From positions 3,720,001-3,784,000 of the forward strand of contig CADCSX010000001.1 in NCBI GenBank assembly GCA_902805475.1: a DNA stretch of 64,000 bases, given 5' to 3'. The translations under genes and the position numbers were made by a program. Source of the DNA: Entonaema liquescens (lineage: Eukaryota > Ascomycota > Sordariomycetes > Xylariales > Xylariaceae). The number at the start of each line of letters is the position of its first letter. Position 1 is the stretch's first letter. Below are positions 24,272-37,700 of the stretch, one piece after another. The notes beneath the pieces were generated by a model. That model saw only the letters and a program-made list of their open reading frames with translations. It made no database searches and was not told the origin of the DNA.

Positions 24272-26001
24272 TTAATATAGTACAACACTATTGACATCAA
24301 CGCTGTTTCCCCTGAGCACATATCCTTCCTTCATAGCTTGCTGCCACTGATCCTGGACGAGCTTTGACCTGTATTCAGCACGTGGCACGAACCGAGCCTT
24401 GAAAGGCTTCGGTCCCCGGAAGCTTGTGTTCTCCCATGCATCGTCGCTTATATCCATCTTAGCTTCTACCCCGTCGATGACGGGTGGGCGAATCTCAAAC
24501 GCCCATAGGATATTTGATAGGGCGATGTTCAGAGAATTCTCGGCGAGGCGAGAACCCGGGCAGATACGGCGTCCAACACCGAAGGTGAAGTGATCCCGCT
24601 TGTACGGGTCGCTCTGGTTGGCGTAGTCAGCACTGTACTTAGGGTAACCGAGGTAGCGCTCAGGGCGGAACGTGAACGGGTCTTCGTAACGAGATGGATC
24701 GTAGTGAATGGTGCTCGTGTTAGCTAGCAATATAGTGCCCTTAGGAATGACATAGTCCTTGTAGGTAACGTCGGCGTCGGCGTAGTGCTTGATACCCCAG
24801 AAGGGGGTAGGATGCATGCGTAGAACCTCCTTAACACAGGCGCGGATGTAGGGGAGATTCTTCACGTCATCAAAAACCGGGGTACGATCAGGTCCTACGA
24901 CGCGCATAAGCTCGTCGTGAGCGGTTTTCTGCACGTCGGGGCTTGCCGCAAGGTGCAGAAGTAAGCTTAATAACGTAACTGATGTTGTCGTCGATCCCGC
25001 CTCCACGTTACCACCCGCAACCCAAGCCGCATCCTCATCCGTGAGCCCCTGTTTCCGCCAAGACTCGTCGTTCTCCATCATCTCACGCGCGTGGCACACC
25101 GGAGCCTTTCCAGCGGCCACCTGCTCTTGCAGTCTTCGCCAGAGTATCATCTTAGCATCGAGCAACGGCTTTGCGTATCCCTCGGCCCGCTTCATCCCGG
25201 GCTGGAGCCACTTAGGTAGATGTGCCAGGATGGGCAGCTCGTCAACGATGAATACACCGGCGTGTGTGATCTTGCCAAGAATCCGGGCGCTTTCTAGAGC
25301 GTGGTGTACATCTTCGTCATCCCACGTCTTTACGCGCAAGCCGTAGGTACTTGTTAGCATAATGCTGAACGCAAAGCGGCGTACGTGCATGAGGAAATCG
25401 CCTTGGTCCGTAGCCAAGTCGAATAGTAGCTGCTTTGCCTCGTACTCCTGAGACGGGAGGAATGTGGCTGTCATTGTACTCGAGAGAAGTTGGTGCGAGA
25501 TGGTGCGATAGGCGCGCCATTTGTTTCCGTACGGCAAGGTAAACATCCTCATGCCACCAGCAACTATATCGTGGCCAATAGGGGCAGGCATCTTGGAAGA
25601 AGTACTTGAAGACTAAGATAATCATTAGTATCTAGTATATACGGCTCTATGTCCTGTTGATCTATTACCTGTTTGATCAGAATCTCGTGCATCGCTTCTG
25701 GGCTATTGATGATCACCCAATTATACCAGCCCACCTTCAACTTGAAAACATCCCCATACTTGGCAGCCCATTCTCGGAGACGGATGTGCGCCTTTGGTGG
25801 TAAGCTGGTACCAATTCCAATCAAGGGGCTTCCGCCAGGCCCGGGCATCTTTTCCAGACGTCTGTCTCGGCGAAGCCATGCTGTTAAACATGCGATAACA
25901 AAAAATCCTACCAAGAAGAGGATTTTATGGGTATGATAAAGACTCAGCACGTCGGTCATGGTGACCGTTGGATCCCGAGGGTATACAAGTGTAGAACTCA
26001 T
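24272..26001 (-). CDS. Cytochrome P450 monooxygenase
   Basis: Exons 26001-25669 and 25612-24272 (56-nt intron, GTAATA donor, CTTAG acceptor, phase 0) give 557 residues. There is an N-terminal membrane anchor (ILFLVGFFVIACLTAWL) followed by the Pro-rich hinge MPGPGGSPLIG. The helix I motif is AGGNVEAGSTTTS (about 311). The ExxR pair is in KEVLR (about 372), the PERF-like block is FRPERYLG, and the haem loop is FTFGVGRRICPGSR with the ligand Cys at about 462. All key residues are present. Such microsomal P450s hydroxylate or oxidise small molecules. Proximity to the regulator and PKS suggests tailoring of the polyketide. The Met at 26001 places the anchor at the N-terminus as expected; an in-frame Met at 26070 is possible. 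It is followed on the 5' side by a 3 kb gap. Confidence 0.94.
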
Positions 26002-28970
26002 GCTCTCTCTCTTGCGGGGAATATTTAGTGGTACATGAAAGTGGTATTTCTTGGGAACTCTGAATTCCAATGATTATGAAGTGAGAATGCTTGGGAGAAG
26101 GAAAACCGATTACTCGAAGGCTATTTACATTAGAATATGCCTAAAGAGCATCGGTAGGTCGGAACAGGCCGCCACCTTCATCATATCAGAAATGCACTTT
26201 TATGATGCCTGCCTCGCGAGAGACGTTATCTCCTAAGGTGCAAAGCCCAGGCTTTGCATTACCTATTTCCTAAAAGGATGTCTTTGTCGAGTTCTGATTG
26301 GATGCATCGCTATTCGCCCGGAGCCTACAAGGTAATATGAGGTAAGCTTAGCTTTTGTTCCAACGTTTCGAAACAATTCAAAGGCTGATTAAACCGCATT
26401 TAGTCTCTCCCCCTTGTTAATTGGTTACATCCTCATCCCGTCTTATAGCACTAAACTCCGTCTCGGCATCCGAAGCGGGGAGCGAAACCGGTTAAAGATT
26501 CTCCGTGCGTCCGGCTTCACCTCGGTGAGGCTTACATCAAAATCCAATATGTGGCTTATAAGAAAATTCACAAAGCACAAAAAACCGCCGGCGACATAGC
26601 CGAGCTGACCTGCGAGTTGTAGGGCCTAAGCAAGTCTATATTCGCCCGACGCCCGATACTGTCCCAACACACGGCCACGTCAATGCAACTAACAGTATTC
26701 CGTGTCGCCTTTGACGTATTTTAACATTCTGATCGACCATTACTGAATCACTTATCAGATTTTAGGATCTTCAACTTATCACAAAAATCCCATTGGTAGA
26801 GGTACGGATAGGTGATAGGTAGTTACCCCTAGTAACTAGGTATGTAGATGGGTAAAATAAAGTAACAAGGGGATCGCTACTTCATGGAACAACCACCATG
26901 TTCCTGTACGCTACGCATATAGGGCTGAGCTATTTTATGTCAGCCTTTGTCATCAAAATAGAGCTCTGCGCCCTCAGTGGCTTGCTACACCGTCTATTGT
27001 ATATTACTAATTCCTGCACGACTTACAATCTTCCATGGTTGCTGCCAAGTTTATTTTGAGTGAATATCGATTGTATCTGGCTGCTAATCCTAGACTGTTT
27101 ACACCTATGAACGATGTTGCTTATCCCTCTTTATCGTTGATCCGGTAGGCAAGTTTTATCAATTAGGTACTTCCTATCTGACGTTTCATGGTATCTTCCG
27201 AGACAAGTTCAGGTTGAGTTCAGGTTGAGCAACGTTGAAATGTATTTAGGCCACTAATAAGTAGCGAATTACTCACATCCGACGTTATGAGTAAAAGAGC
27301 AAGTAGTATGTCAACAGCAGTTCAGTCTATTTAGGGCTTTTTAGATATCGGCGAAAGGGAATGAGTACTAACCAACTCATCAATGTAACGGATGTCAAAC
27401 CTTGCGAAGGATTTAAATTACCTAGAGAACTTTGCTCATAACATTGGGAACACACGAACATTTATCATATGATATCTGGCCTTGGGCATTTTATGACCAC
27501 CATCTGATATGAACGTGGTTATGTATGGGGCTATGAAGCTCGTTTCTAGTCGAGTGTAACTAACTCCTTAATAGTCCTTTTTTCGTCTCCAGTCAGTAGA
27601 AGAGCCACAGTAGCAAGAAGGATGAAAATTGGTAGCACTCGTATAACGACGGGAATAACACCGACTCACTATTCCGCCCAGTACACATTTGAAAAATCCT
27701 TCTAAGAAGACATATGCATGATAAGTAAGCGCATGCTTTGGATGAGACCTGATGTAACTTTACACACGTATTGTTTTGCGGAGAAATTGTCAGTGTGATT
27801 CTCCAGTAAAATACTTGGCACACGCTATACTCGCTTCGCTCTCTGGGGAACTCTCCTACTTCGTATTTCGTGGAGGAATCTGTGATGAGATTCAGCACTG
27901 CCGTTCGAGGGTAATCATAGGCAGGTAAGTGAGTTTGGCGTACATCATGATGCGTATCGAAGCGAGCATTTCGGGAGCGAGCGATCTTTAAGTCCGTCAA
28001 GGCAACGACAATCGGGTATCAAAAAAAGGGCTTTATTGGTTTGATAAAATGTTCGCAATGTCATCATGCGGCTTTGCTGACCCGACATGGCTTACAACGG
28101 TATGCAGAAGATCCAGCCACCGTGCACGCCAGCGGACACTAAAATCAAGCATAATGTCGTAGGAATAAAATGAAGGAGTTGGCGCACACTACTGCAGGTG
28201 ATTAGTGCTTCACTAAATTCCAGCCGCAGTAATTAGAAGAGGACATATTTCACGAGTCCCCTTGTTTTTCGGGCTGTACGATCTCGAATACGTACGGGAT
28301 AGACTATTTGGGGTTGTGTGGCGGAAACGGTAGACGCTTGGATCACGTCTAACGGAAGCTTTACGTTAAGTAACTTACGGCTTACGAGTTTACGTATAAT
28401 ACGAAAGCTAACAAACCGTATTCGGTCTCACCTACGTACCACGTTTCTGAAATCATATTTTATGGCTTGACGCCATTGTAGATCTGAGGTAGGACTTAGA
28501 TCTAATTGGGTAGTTTAGATTTTAAGTTGCCTACTAACTTGCCACTTGTCAGATTCTAAAATCAGACACTAACACCAGAACCTTGTAAAGAGGTGATTGG
28601 AATTGCTAAATTGAGGAATCAGGTTCGGCACTGCAAATACTGGCTTCCGTTAAGCCAAGACACGAATGAAAGAAAGTCTCAGTTGACATGTTTTTACGCG
28701 ATAGTTACTGAAGTTACTGCAGTAATATTATTATGCATCCAGATAGGTAGGTAGGTAGGTAGGTAGGTAGGTAGGTAGGTAGGTAGGTAGGTAGGTAGGT
28801 AGGTAGTTAATACCAGCAATCAATACCATTGCGTAATGAAAAGAATGTTGTCTCGAAAAGTCAAATTGTCTTGGAAGTCATGCAAATTTTTGAGGAACAG
28901 TAAGCTTTATAAACTTCTATAGTTTATATGGTACATATGTATGTATGATATATAGCTCTTGAGGCTTCAT
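26002..28970. other. Long intergenic stretch between P450 and regulator
   Basis: About 3 kb, AT-rich, with short frames on both strands (for example 28000-27593 on the minus strand) that lack recognisable domains. It ends in the AGGT microsatellite. The only supported role is upstream DNA of the P450 gene and downstream DNA of the regulator. Confidence 0.5.
28743..28806. repeat. AGGT microsatellite, about 16 units
   Basis: A perfect tetranucleotide array read as TAGG/AGGT, just downstream of the regulator gene. The four-base unit differs from the fungal telomere repeat TTAGGG. Confidence 0.95.
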
Positions 28971-30365
28971 CTAAATACTGATATCTCTTAATCTTACTTT
29001 CATCGTCTCGACTATTCTCTGGTGTTCTTTTCCTAACCATGAACCCAAGCTTTTGTACAGGTCGTCTATGTTCCCCGAGGTAGATTCATCAACACGGTTG
29101 GAACCTCGGGACGTAAATATATCAATAAGATATCCAATCCTCTTCATCTCGCCTAATAACAGCTGAATTCTCAGGGCGGCCTGCACCAGCTGATCATCGA
29201 TACTAAAGCAGCCCATAGTCATCTGCGTCGGAGCGAGGTCCGTTGTGGCGGTTCGTGCGCCTGGTGGCGTACTTGACCCGCTAACACTCGTATTGGCGGT
29301 ACTAGCTCCCGCACTGAGCCAAGACGATGGTGACCTGCATATCGATCCGGCAGAGGAGCAAGATGGCGACATGCCATGGCGTACAGTATTACTTGGCATA
29401 GGACCCGATGCAGATATTCTAGAGCATCCAGCCTCACGGCTATACCAGAGCAAAACTCGTCCGATTATCGAAGCATAAAGAAATGCCAGATGGGAGTAAT
29501 TGGCGCAGGGACAATTCAGTAAGCGACTAAGACGATCGGTGGCCTCGCGATTAAGGTGTAATATGAAATCCAGGGGAACATGGTTTATGGAGGTAGATGT
29601 CGTACCTGGCGGCGGCGTGGATTTAGAGTGAGCTTTGCTGATATGCACAGGAGATAAACTATTTAGAATTTCGTGTGCTTCTCTGGAGCAGTCGTGATGT
29701 CTGGTATCATCTTGCTGCATATAGGGGCTGTCTAGATATATCCTGTCGTCTGCTGGGGTATGAGCCCCTGTCGTTTGCCCTGTGGAAGCTGGGGAGCTTT
29801 CGAACTCTGGCCATCCTAAAGCAGGAAATGGTTCGGTATCTAGATTGGTCGATGAAAGATCTTCTCCGATGATGTTCGTCAAAACCCACTCGTTCGTATC
29901 CAAAGATGAGAAATTCGTGAGTGTTGGCCCTAACTGGTCGTTGTGGAACTCATCCAGCACGTTAACACTCGTCATAGCGTTGTTGGAGTATTCCTCAACC
30001 GCTCCCCAAGTTGAGTGTATGCCATTGATACTCGAACTTGAACTAGTCCTCGGTAAGATAGTATCACTAATGGAACTACCTGCACGACGACTGTAACTAC
30101 TGTCGTCGGACCCGCCCTCTTTTCCATTGCGGTGGCGCTCTCCTGTCGTGCGAGGTCCGCCTAGTATGGACGGAATCTGTAATCTTTCTCTTGGTGGTTT
30201 GCCCATTTTCCGCGAGACACCATAGACACAGGGCATGCCAAGAGATACACATCGTCCACATTCAGGCTGACCTCGATCGCATTTGAGCTTTGCGGAGCCG
30301 CATCCATCACAGCTGGATCGTAGCTTGGGCTGCCGAGAGGTTCGTGGGGGGTTATTAATCATCAT
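28971..30365 (-). CDS. Zn2Cys6 transcription factor, AflR type
   Basis: A single exon of 464 residues. The N-terminal binuclear zinc cluster reads C-x2-C-x6-C-x6-C-x2-C-x6-C (CDGCGSAKLKCDRGQPECGR, continuing to about residue 46), followed by SRKMGKPPRERL, as in AflR. The C-terminal half matches the aflatoxin-regulator domain: PLDFILHLNREATDRLSRLLNCPCANYSHLAFLYASIIGR, and a last helical block beginning QLVQAALRIQLLLGEMKRIG. The middle is Ser/Thr-rich. Proteins with this pair of domains are pathway-specific activators of aromatic polyketide clusters. It is divergent from the PKS gene across 1.4 kb and is its likely activator. The start at 30365 could also be Met 2. Confidence 0.93.
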   Translation of the reverse strand: MMINNPPRTSRQPKLRSSCDGCGSAKLKCDRGQPECGRCVSLGMPCVYGVSRKMGKPPRERLQIPSILGGPRTTGERHRNGKEGGSDDSSYSRRAGSSISDTILPRTSSSSSINGIHSTWGAVEEYSNNAMTSVNVLDEFHNDQLGPTLTNFSSLDTNEWVLTNIIGEDLSSTNLDTEPFPALGWPEFESSPASTGQTTGAHTPADDRIYLDSPYMQQDDTRHHDCSREAHEILNSLSPVHISKAHSKSTPPPGTTSTSINHVPLDFILHLNREATDRLSRLLNCPCANYSHLAFLYASIIGRVLLWYSREAGCSRISASGPMPSNTVRHGMSPSCSSAGSICRSPSSWLSAGASTANTSVSGSSTPPGARTATTDLAPTQMTMGCFSIDDQLVQAALRIQLLLGEMKRIGYLIDIFTSRGSNRVDESTSGNIDDLYKSLGSWLGKEHQRIVETMKVRLRDISI

Positions 30366-30823
30366 TAGTCCGAGTCAACGTGAGCTTCCACGTTTGGATG
30401 TTTGAGAAATGAGAGAGATAAGCGGGATGAGATGAAATGAAATTTGTCAAAGATTCAAAAGGTATAACTCAAAGTAGACTTGTTCACTAGATTTCAAGCC
30501 ATTCCAAACCTGCATGCTTGTAAACCCCCGTTCATGCGCGAGGGGCGTCTATTAGATAAGAGGTGAAAAAGTCAACACGGGGTAATTTTGATTTTTCTTT
30601 CCAAGCCAACATATTTACATCGTGGCGCCATTGTGTGTTACGCCAAATAGGCTGAAGGAACCGTAAGAGGGCCTATTTCTATGCATGGGAAGGTCAGCTT
30701 ATCGCTTACTTCCGCTATTTCTGCCACTTCTCTCCTGAGCGCCTCATGCCTCATGAAGTACCACATTGTTGCATGACACGGATTAGGGAATGTTCGAGCA
30801 AAGCCTTACCGTGGCACCTTACA

Positions 30824-30844
30824 CAGCAGCAGCAGCAGCAGCAG
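30824..30844 (+). repeat. CAG trinucleotide repeat, 7 units
   Basis: Seven perfect CAG units in the intergenic region. No open frame links it to either neighbour. Confidence 0.9.
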
Positions 30845-31661
30845 TCTGCACTTACGACATATTTCTCTTACTCTTTGGAGTGGAAGAACGGTCATTCCGA
30901 GTAAGCTACCAGATATCTAAGAAGGGATAAATCTTTCGAAATGCAGTTGCAATCTCGATATCTATCATCTATCAGAAACTAATGAGATATGAATTATTTG
31001 AAACCCTGGTGCAAAATATGAAATAACTATCGAGAGAGTATATTCATAGTATGATACAAAATACTGAGATAGGCCTGCTTTTGGCGTTTAAAACGTAAAA
31101 TTCCGTATTTTCTTCACGCACGTTCTGGGCCCAGCAACTGGGTAACCATGCCGCAGGAAAACACGTGCTTCAGGTCTCGCCGGAAAGAGATTACTTTTTG
31201 TCTGGTCCTTCCGCAGGTTCTAAAAGAGGTTGACATAAGCTACCTAGTTTCAGCTTATTGGACTGGAAAGCGTTGGTGCTACGATTGGTCGGCGGTGCAA
31301 GGGAATGGAATCGTCAACATCTCATAGCACAGGTGAAACAAACCCTGACAGACCCTATCTATCTGATAGAGCTCACAAATCTCGTAAATAAGCCCCGACG
31401 ATTACTCTTAGATGCCCCGTAGGATTCCCGGCTCCGAGATAAGTCAAGATACTCAACTCTGAGTGGAAGCCTGTGGCTGCTTATGTCACAAATCGACAAC
31501 ATGAGTGTGCCCGAACGCGGTCACTGATAGCTTGGCGAGGCAGCCGGGGAGCTGAAGAGACAAGGCTTAACGGATCTTCTCATGAAAGGAGACGATCTGC
31601 GTTATGGCATGATTATATTGATAGGTAGCAGAAAGCGAGATTGTAGATATTCTCTTAGTTA

Positions 31662-31668
31662 TATATAA
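31662..31668 (+). promoter_or_regulatory. TATA box of the PKS gene
   Basis: TATATAA lies 105 nt upstream of the PKS ATG at 31773. The oxidoreductase gene at 40181 has a similar element at nearly the same distance. Confidence 0.55.
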
Positions 31669-31772
31669 GGTTTGTATATCTCTCGAGCATTTCTTGGATT
31701 CAGAAGAGTCTACAGCAGCAGCCAAATCACCACCACATATCTCCTAGTCGTATCATCAACACCAACATCAAA

Positions 31773-34700
31773 ATGGCTGACCAACTGAAATTATATCTCT
31801 TTGGAGATCAGACATACGACATACAACCGCACTTAAGGGAGTTGATGCTATACAGGCACAATCCAGTCTTGGAAGACTTCCTGGTCAGAGTATACGACGC
31901 TATTCGGACAGAGATATACAAGCTTCCGGTAGAAATTAGGGATGACCTGCCTCGGTTTACCTGTTTGGACGATCTCATCCTATGGAAGCAGGATGGAAAA
32001 CGGTGCATAGCCCTAGACATGGCTGTAACATGCATGTATCAACTCGGGGTATTCATCAGGTAAGACATACGTTGACATATGATTCCTACGGCGTAGTACA
32101 ACGTACTGATAATACATGCAGCCAGGCTGACACGTGGGAGTTCCACGCCAACAATTCCCGTGTTTTGGGTCTCTGTACGGGAGCTTTGGCCGCCGCCGCA
32201 GTTGGCTGCAGTCGTAACACACTTGAGCTCATCCCTGTGGCCGTTGACGCGGTTATCGCAGCTTTCAGAACGGGCATGCATGTAACCGATATGGCACAGC
32301 GGCTCCAGACCTCTTATTCGTCGGATCCAAGCTGGTCGATTATTGTTCCTGGCTCTGCCTCGGCTGATGCCGTCAGAAGATTCTGCGAACAAACGGTAAG
32401 ATGATCATCCCGCGTTTCCAGAGATAACTGGCGGTTGAATACTTACGCACTTTACCAAACTAGACATTACCCCTATCAGCCAAGCCGTATGTCAGCGCAT
32501 ACTCTCCAAACGGTATCACCGTGAGCGGCCCACCTCGCTCACTCGACTTACTTACACGCTCGGGAACTTTACCCCATTCAGGCCTGAAGGGTATTAAGAT
32601 CTTTGGACCATACCATGCCCCTCATCTATACTCTTCAGAAGATGTCGACGAAATCGTCGAGAGCTTGAGTTCCAACGGCACTAATTCACGCCCCATCTAT
32701 GTTCCCGTCTTCTCTAGCACCGGGAGGGCAGAGGAGAGCAACAGCTTCGAGACACTCTTGAAGTCAGCAGTCAGTCAGATATTATTGCAGCCTATTCGTT
32801 GGAACGATATTCTCGAGGAGCTGCAGGGTTGTCTCCGGAGAGAACAGCCGGAGGCATTCAGCATTGTTCCAATTGGAACGAAAGCTGATCAGCTGATTTA
32901 CACAGCACTGAAGCAGACCTCTCTACGCTCCTTGCTAGCACATACACCGACCCAGAGCCAACCTGCCCCTGTTCAAGACGGCTCGTATGCTAGCCCCGGA
33001 AAACCCAAGCTCGCTATCATTGGATTATCGGGAAGGTTCCCTGGTGCCCAAGATAATGAAGCTTTCTGGGATCTTCTTTACCAGGGTCTAGACGTCCACA
33101 AGCCCGTACCAGACTTCCACTGGGATGCTAGGACACATGTTGACCCTACAGGGAAAGGGAAGAATACGAGCGCGACAGCATTTGGCTGTTGGCTTGATGA
33201 CCCAGCCGGCTTCGATGCACGCTTCTTTAATATCTCGCCACGAGAGGCGCCACAAATTGACCCTGCGCAAAGACTTGCTCTAATGACGGCATACGAAGCA
33301 ATTGAACAGGCAGGCATTGTTCCAGATGCAACTCCATCGACACGCCGTGATCGTGTTGGCGTCTTTTACGGTGTAACTAGTATGGACTGGATGGAAACAA
33401 ACAGTGCCCAGAATGTTGACACCTACTTCATCCCTGGTGGAAACCAAGCCTTCATTCCGGGACGTGTAAACTACTTTTCAAATTCAGTGGCCCGAGTTAT
33501 GCGGTTAACACAGCATGCTCGTCCAGTCTTGCTGGTATCCACCTCGCCTGCAATTCTCTCTGGAGGAGACATCGACACAGCTATCGCGGGTGGTACGAAT
33601 GTGTTGACCAACCCAGACATGACAGCTGGACTTGATAAGGGACACTTCCTGTCTCGAACAGGCAACTGCAAGACATTCGACGACGGTGCCGATGGATATT
33701 GCCGTGGTGAGGGTGTTGGTACGATCATTATCAAGCGTCTCGATGATGCTATTGCCGATAAGGACCCTATCCTGGGATTGATCTTGGGTGCCTACACAAA
33801 TCATTCGGCCGAATCAGAATCTATCACACGCCCGCACGTTGGAGCTCAGCGTGCTATCTTTAACAAGATCCTCAATCAAGGTGCTGTGGACCCTTACTCC
33901 GTCGGATATGTCGAGATGCACGGAACTGGTACGCAAGCGGGTGATGCTGGAGAGATGTCTAGTGTTCTAGACACCTTTGCCCCTCCCCTCGCTCAGGTCA
34001 AGGCCGGCCGAACCAGCAATGAAGCTCTCTTCTTGGGCTCTGCTAAGGCAAATGTCGGGCATGGTGAAGCTGCATCTGGCATGGCAAGTCTTACCAAGGT
34101 GTTGTTGATGATGCAGAAGAATATGATAGTGCCTCACTGTGGTATCAAGACAAAGATAAACCACAAGTTTCCGACGGATCTAAACGAGCGAAACGTCCAC
34201 ATCGCTTTGAAGCCGACTCCATGGGAAAGGAGTTCCGATCCTTTGCGGCCTCGAAGAGCATTTGTAAACAATTTCAGTGCTGCTGGTGGAAACACGGCCC
34301 TGTTGATTGAAGATGCGCCACTCGCGCCTGAGGTTACTAACGAAGTACCCGACTCGCGAAACCACCACCTCGTAGCTGTGTCAGCTAAGAATGGCGTCTC
34401 CTTGCAAGGAAACTTGAAGTCATTGCTTAAGTTCTTAGAACAGAACTCTAGTGTCAACCTTGGCCAGCTATCGTATACCACTACGGCACGACGCATTCAC
34501 CACCAGCATCGTGTAATGCTTGCTGGTTCAAATGCCGAGGACTTGTGCGTACAGATCGAGGCAGCCATCCGTGATCAAACAGGAATGACTAGACCTAAGG
34601 GCTCCCCTAAGGTTGTCTTCGCATTCACAGGACAGGGCGCACAATACCCTGGTATGGGTAAAGAGCTCTACGATAACTTCTCTTTGTTCCGTACTGAGAT

Positions 34701-37700
34701 TCGGAGACTGGATCGTATTGGCCACAGCCTCGGTTTCCCTTCCATATTACCTGTTATCCAGTCGAAGGAACTAGACGTCGGCATTTTCAAGCCTGCCGCT
34801 GTTCAGTTGGCTAGTGTCTGTTTACAAATTGCGCTCAGCAAGCTGTGGGCATCGTGGAATATCACTCCTACCGCCGTGGTTGGACACAGCTTAGGCGAGT
34901 ATGCTGCCCTTAACGTGTCCGGAGTCCTGTCCGATGCAGACACGATCTACCTTGTGGGAGCCAGGGCTACTCTACTCCAGGAGAAGTGCACTCGTGATAC
35001 TCATTCTATGTTGGTGGTTATGGGATCAGTGGAAACGGTCCAGGGTATTCTCAAGAACCGCACATACGAAGTTGCTTGCATTAACTCACCAACGGAGACC
35101 GTCCTGGCCGGTATCAATGAAGACATCGCCCTATTCAAGAATTTGCTAGCAGATGCAGGTCTCAAGACCACACTGTTGAAGGTCCCCTATGCTTTCCACT
35201 CATCTCAAGTGGATCCAATTCTAGAGGATTTCAAGAAGTTGGCTGCTGGTGCGTCTTACTCTGAGGCTAAGATTCCGGTGCTATGCCCCTTGGACGGAAG
35301 CATCGCTATTGGTATCGAAAACTTCGGTCCTGACTACCTTGCCCACCACACTCGCGAACCTGTAAATATGCGAAAGGCACTCTTAACAGCAAACAGCCGC
35401 CACATTCTTGGCGACCAGTCTACTACCCTGGAGATTGGCCCGCACCCTGCCATCTCTGGTATGGTTCGATCAGTCTTGGGTTCCCAGACTAAGACTCTGG
35501 CATCTTTACAGAGAGGCAGGCCGGTTTTCCAGACCCTAGTAGCTGCTCTGAAGTCACTCTACACTGCGGGTGCTGACGTTCGATGGTCGGGATACCACGC
35601 CGATTTCAAGGCGTCTCACAAGGTCGTTCCACTACCGGCATACAGCTGGGACTTGAAGCCGTACTGGATTCAGTACGTCAATGACTGGTCTCTACGCAAG
35701 GGAGATCCCCCTCTAGTAATTAGCGGCTCGTCGCGAATTGAGAGTACAACTGTTCATAAGGTTGTCGAAGAGACTGGCGATTCTAAGAAAGCACACATTA
35801 TCGTCGAGGCGGATGTCACACGCAAGGATTTCCGCCCCTTGGTAGAAGGCCATGAAGTTGATGGAGTTCCCCTTTGCACTCCAGCGGTTTACGCTGACAT
35901 CGCACTAACTGTTGGCACTTACCTCCTTCAGCGGTATAACCCAAGCAAGGCGAACAGCGTTGTCAATATCTCGAACTTGGACATTGTCAAGGCTCTGATA
36001 CTTCGCGCCGACGCTTCTGAGCAAGTCCTTCAAGCCCATGCCGAGGCGGACTGGTTATCAAACACGGCAACTGTTAAGTTCATGACTTTTGACGTACGCA
36101 TTCCATCCTCTTCCCTATGATTCCCTCCCCAGTAAATATGCTAACGAATTTAACGATAGGCTCATCGAAAGCTACAGGAGCATTCCCGCTGTGTTATCCG
36201 TTTCACAGACAACAGCCTTCAGCAGAAGCTACAGAAGGAAGCAGCAAATGTGAAACAAAGATTACAAGCCCTTCGCAACGGTATTGCCACAGGAGAGACT
36301 GCTCGTTACAATCGCTCCATGGTATACCGCGCCATCCGGCCACTTGCAAGATTCCACGACGACTACAGAGCTGTGGACGAGATCTTGCTTGACAGCAAGA
36401 CGCTAGAGGCTTCAAGCCGTCTTAGCTTTGGAAGCTTCAAGAAGGGTGGTGACTTCCACACTCATCCGGGTCTTCTAGATGCTCTTACTTGGTCCGCCGG
36501 GTTCTCGATGAACTGTAAGGATGATAACGATCTGGACCGAGATGTGTACGTGAACCACGGATGGGGATCGTTCCAAATGTTCGAGCCGCTATCTTTCGAG
36601 AAGGAGTATACTACCTACTCTCGTATGGTTGAGGGTAAGGATCGATTATGGCATGGTGATGTGATGATTCTACACGGCGATAAGGTCGTCGCGCACTTTG
36701 GAGAGTTCGCGGTAAGTTTCGCCCCTTTTTGAGTTAGGGATTGCCAATCTTTGCTGACTATACACTTCTAGATGCAAGGTGTGCCACGCCGTGTCTTGCG
36801 AGTCATCCTATCAGCGGAGAGCGGCAAGGCGAAGAAGCAGGCCCCTGTACAGAAGAGCCAGCCTGCTCCCTTAGCACACTCAGCACCCTCCGCGCCCGCT
36901 CAACCTCTCATTAGTGCGGTCACACCTCTTATTCAGATCAACCAAGGACCGTCATCCTCGCCCAATGTCGCACGAGCCTTAGCCATTATTGCGGATGAAA
37001 GTGGTATCGCGGTATCGGATCTAACCGACAACACTGTTTTCGGTGACGTCGGAATTGATTCTCTTTTGGGATTAACCATCTCGGCCCGCTTCAAGGAGGA
37101 GCTTGATATGGATCTCGACTTCAACGCGCTCTTCTACGAGTATCCCACCGTTGGTGATCTTAAGGGCTTCTTTGGAGATTCGAAGTCGGCTAGCACCACT
37201 GGTACTTCTACCCCAAGAACTAATGACGGAATAGATACCCCCATGCCAAAGGCTAGCACGACGAATTCTTCGGTTACAGACGAGGAACCCTCGGTGTCGA
37301 TGAAGGTTGACTTCAAGCGTGCTCTTGAGATTATATCCGAGGAGAGCGGTGTTGCGACTGAGGATCTTACCGATGATACCAACTTTGCCGACTCAGGTGT
37401 CGACTCCCTTCTATCGCTCGTTATCGTGAGTCGATTTAGGGACGAGCTCGAGCTTGACATCCAACATGAGTCTCTCTTCCTTGAATGCCCTACCGTTGCC
37501 GACCTGAAGGAACTATTGCTTGGAACTACTAGCACAGAAAGCACAACTCAGCCGTTGATCGAGGAAAAGCCAGAGCCTACCCTTGTTACTAAAGCACCGC
37601 ACTTCACAGAGATTGAAAACGCTGAACTAGCCGCTCGTAAGGCAGCTGTTGACGTCTATGTCCAAAAGTACACTGCCGGCTATTCAGTACCAGTTCCTTC

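Larger units (their letters stand above)
30366..31772. promoter_or_regulatory. Divergent promoter region of regulator and PKS genes
   Basis: 1.4 kb between divergent genes. I looked for the classical AflR palindrome TCG-N5-CGA and found no exact copy by eye. A CAG repeat (30824-30844) lies in the middle and a TATA box (31662) on the PKS side. Joint control of both genes from here is inferred from the layout. Confidence 0.55.

Noticed and set aside
27593..28000. 135-residue minus-strand frame as a gene between P450 and regulator
   Set aside because: No domain, no codon or splice support, Cys/Leu/Ser-rich end typical of random AT-rich frames.
28743..28806. Internal telomere-like repeat
   Set aside because: The unit is AGGT, not TTAGGG; it is an ordinary microsatellite.
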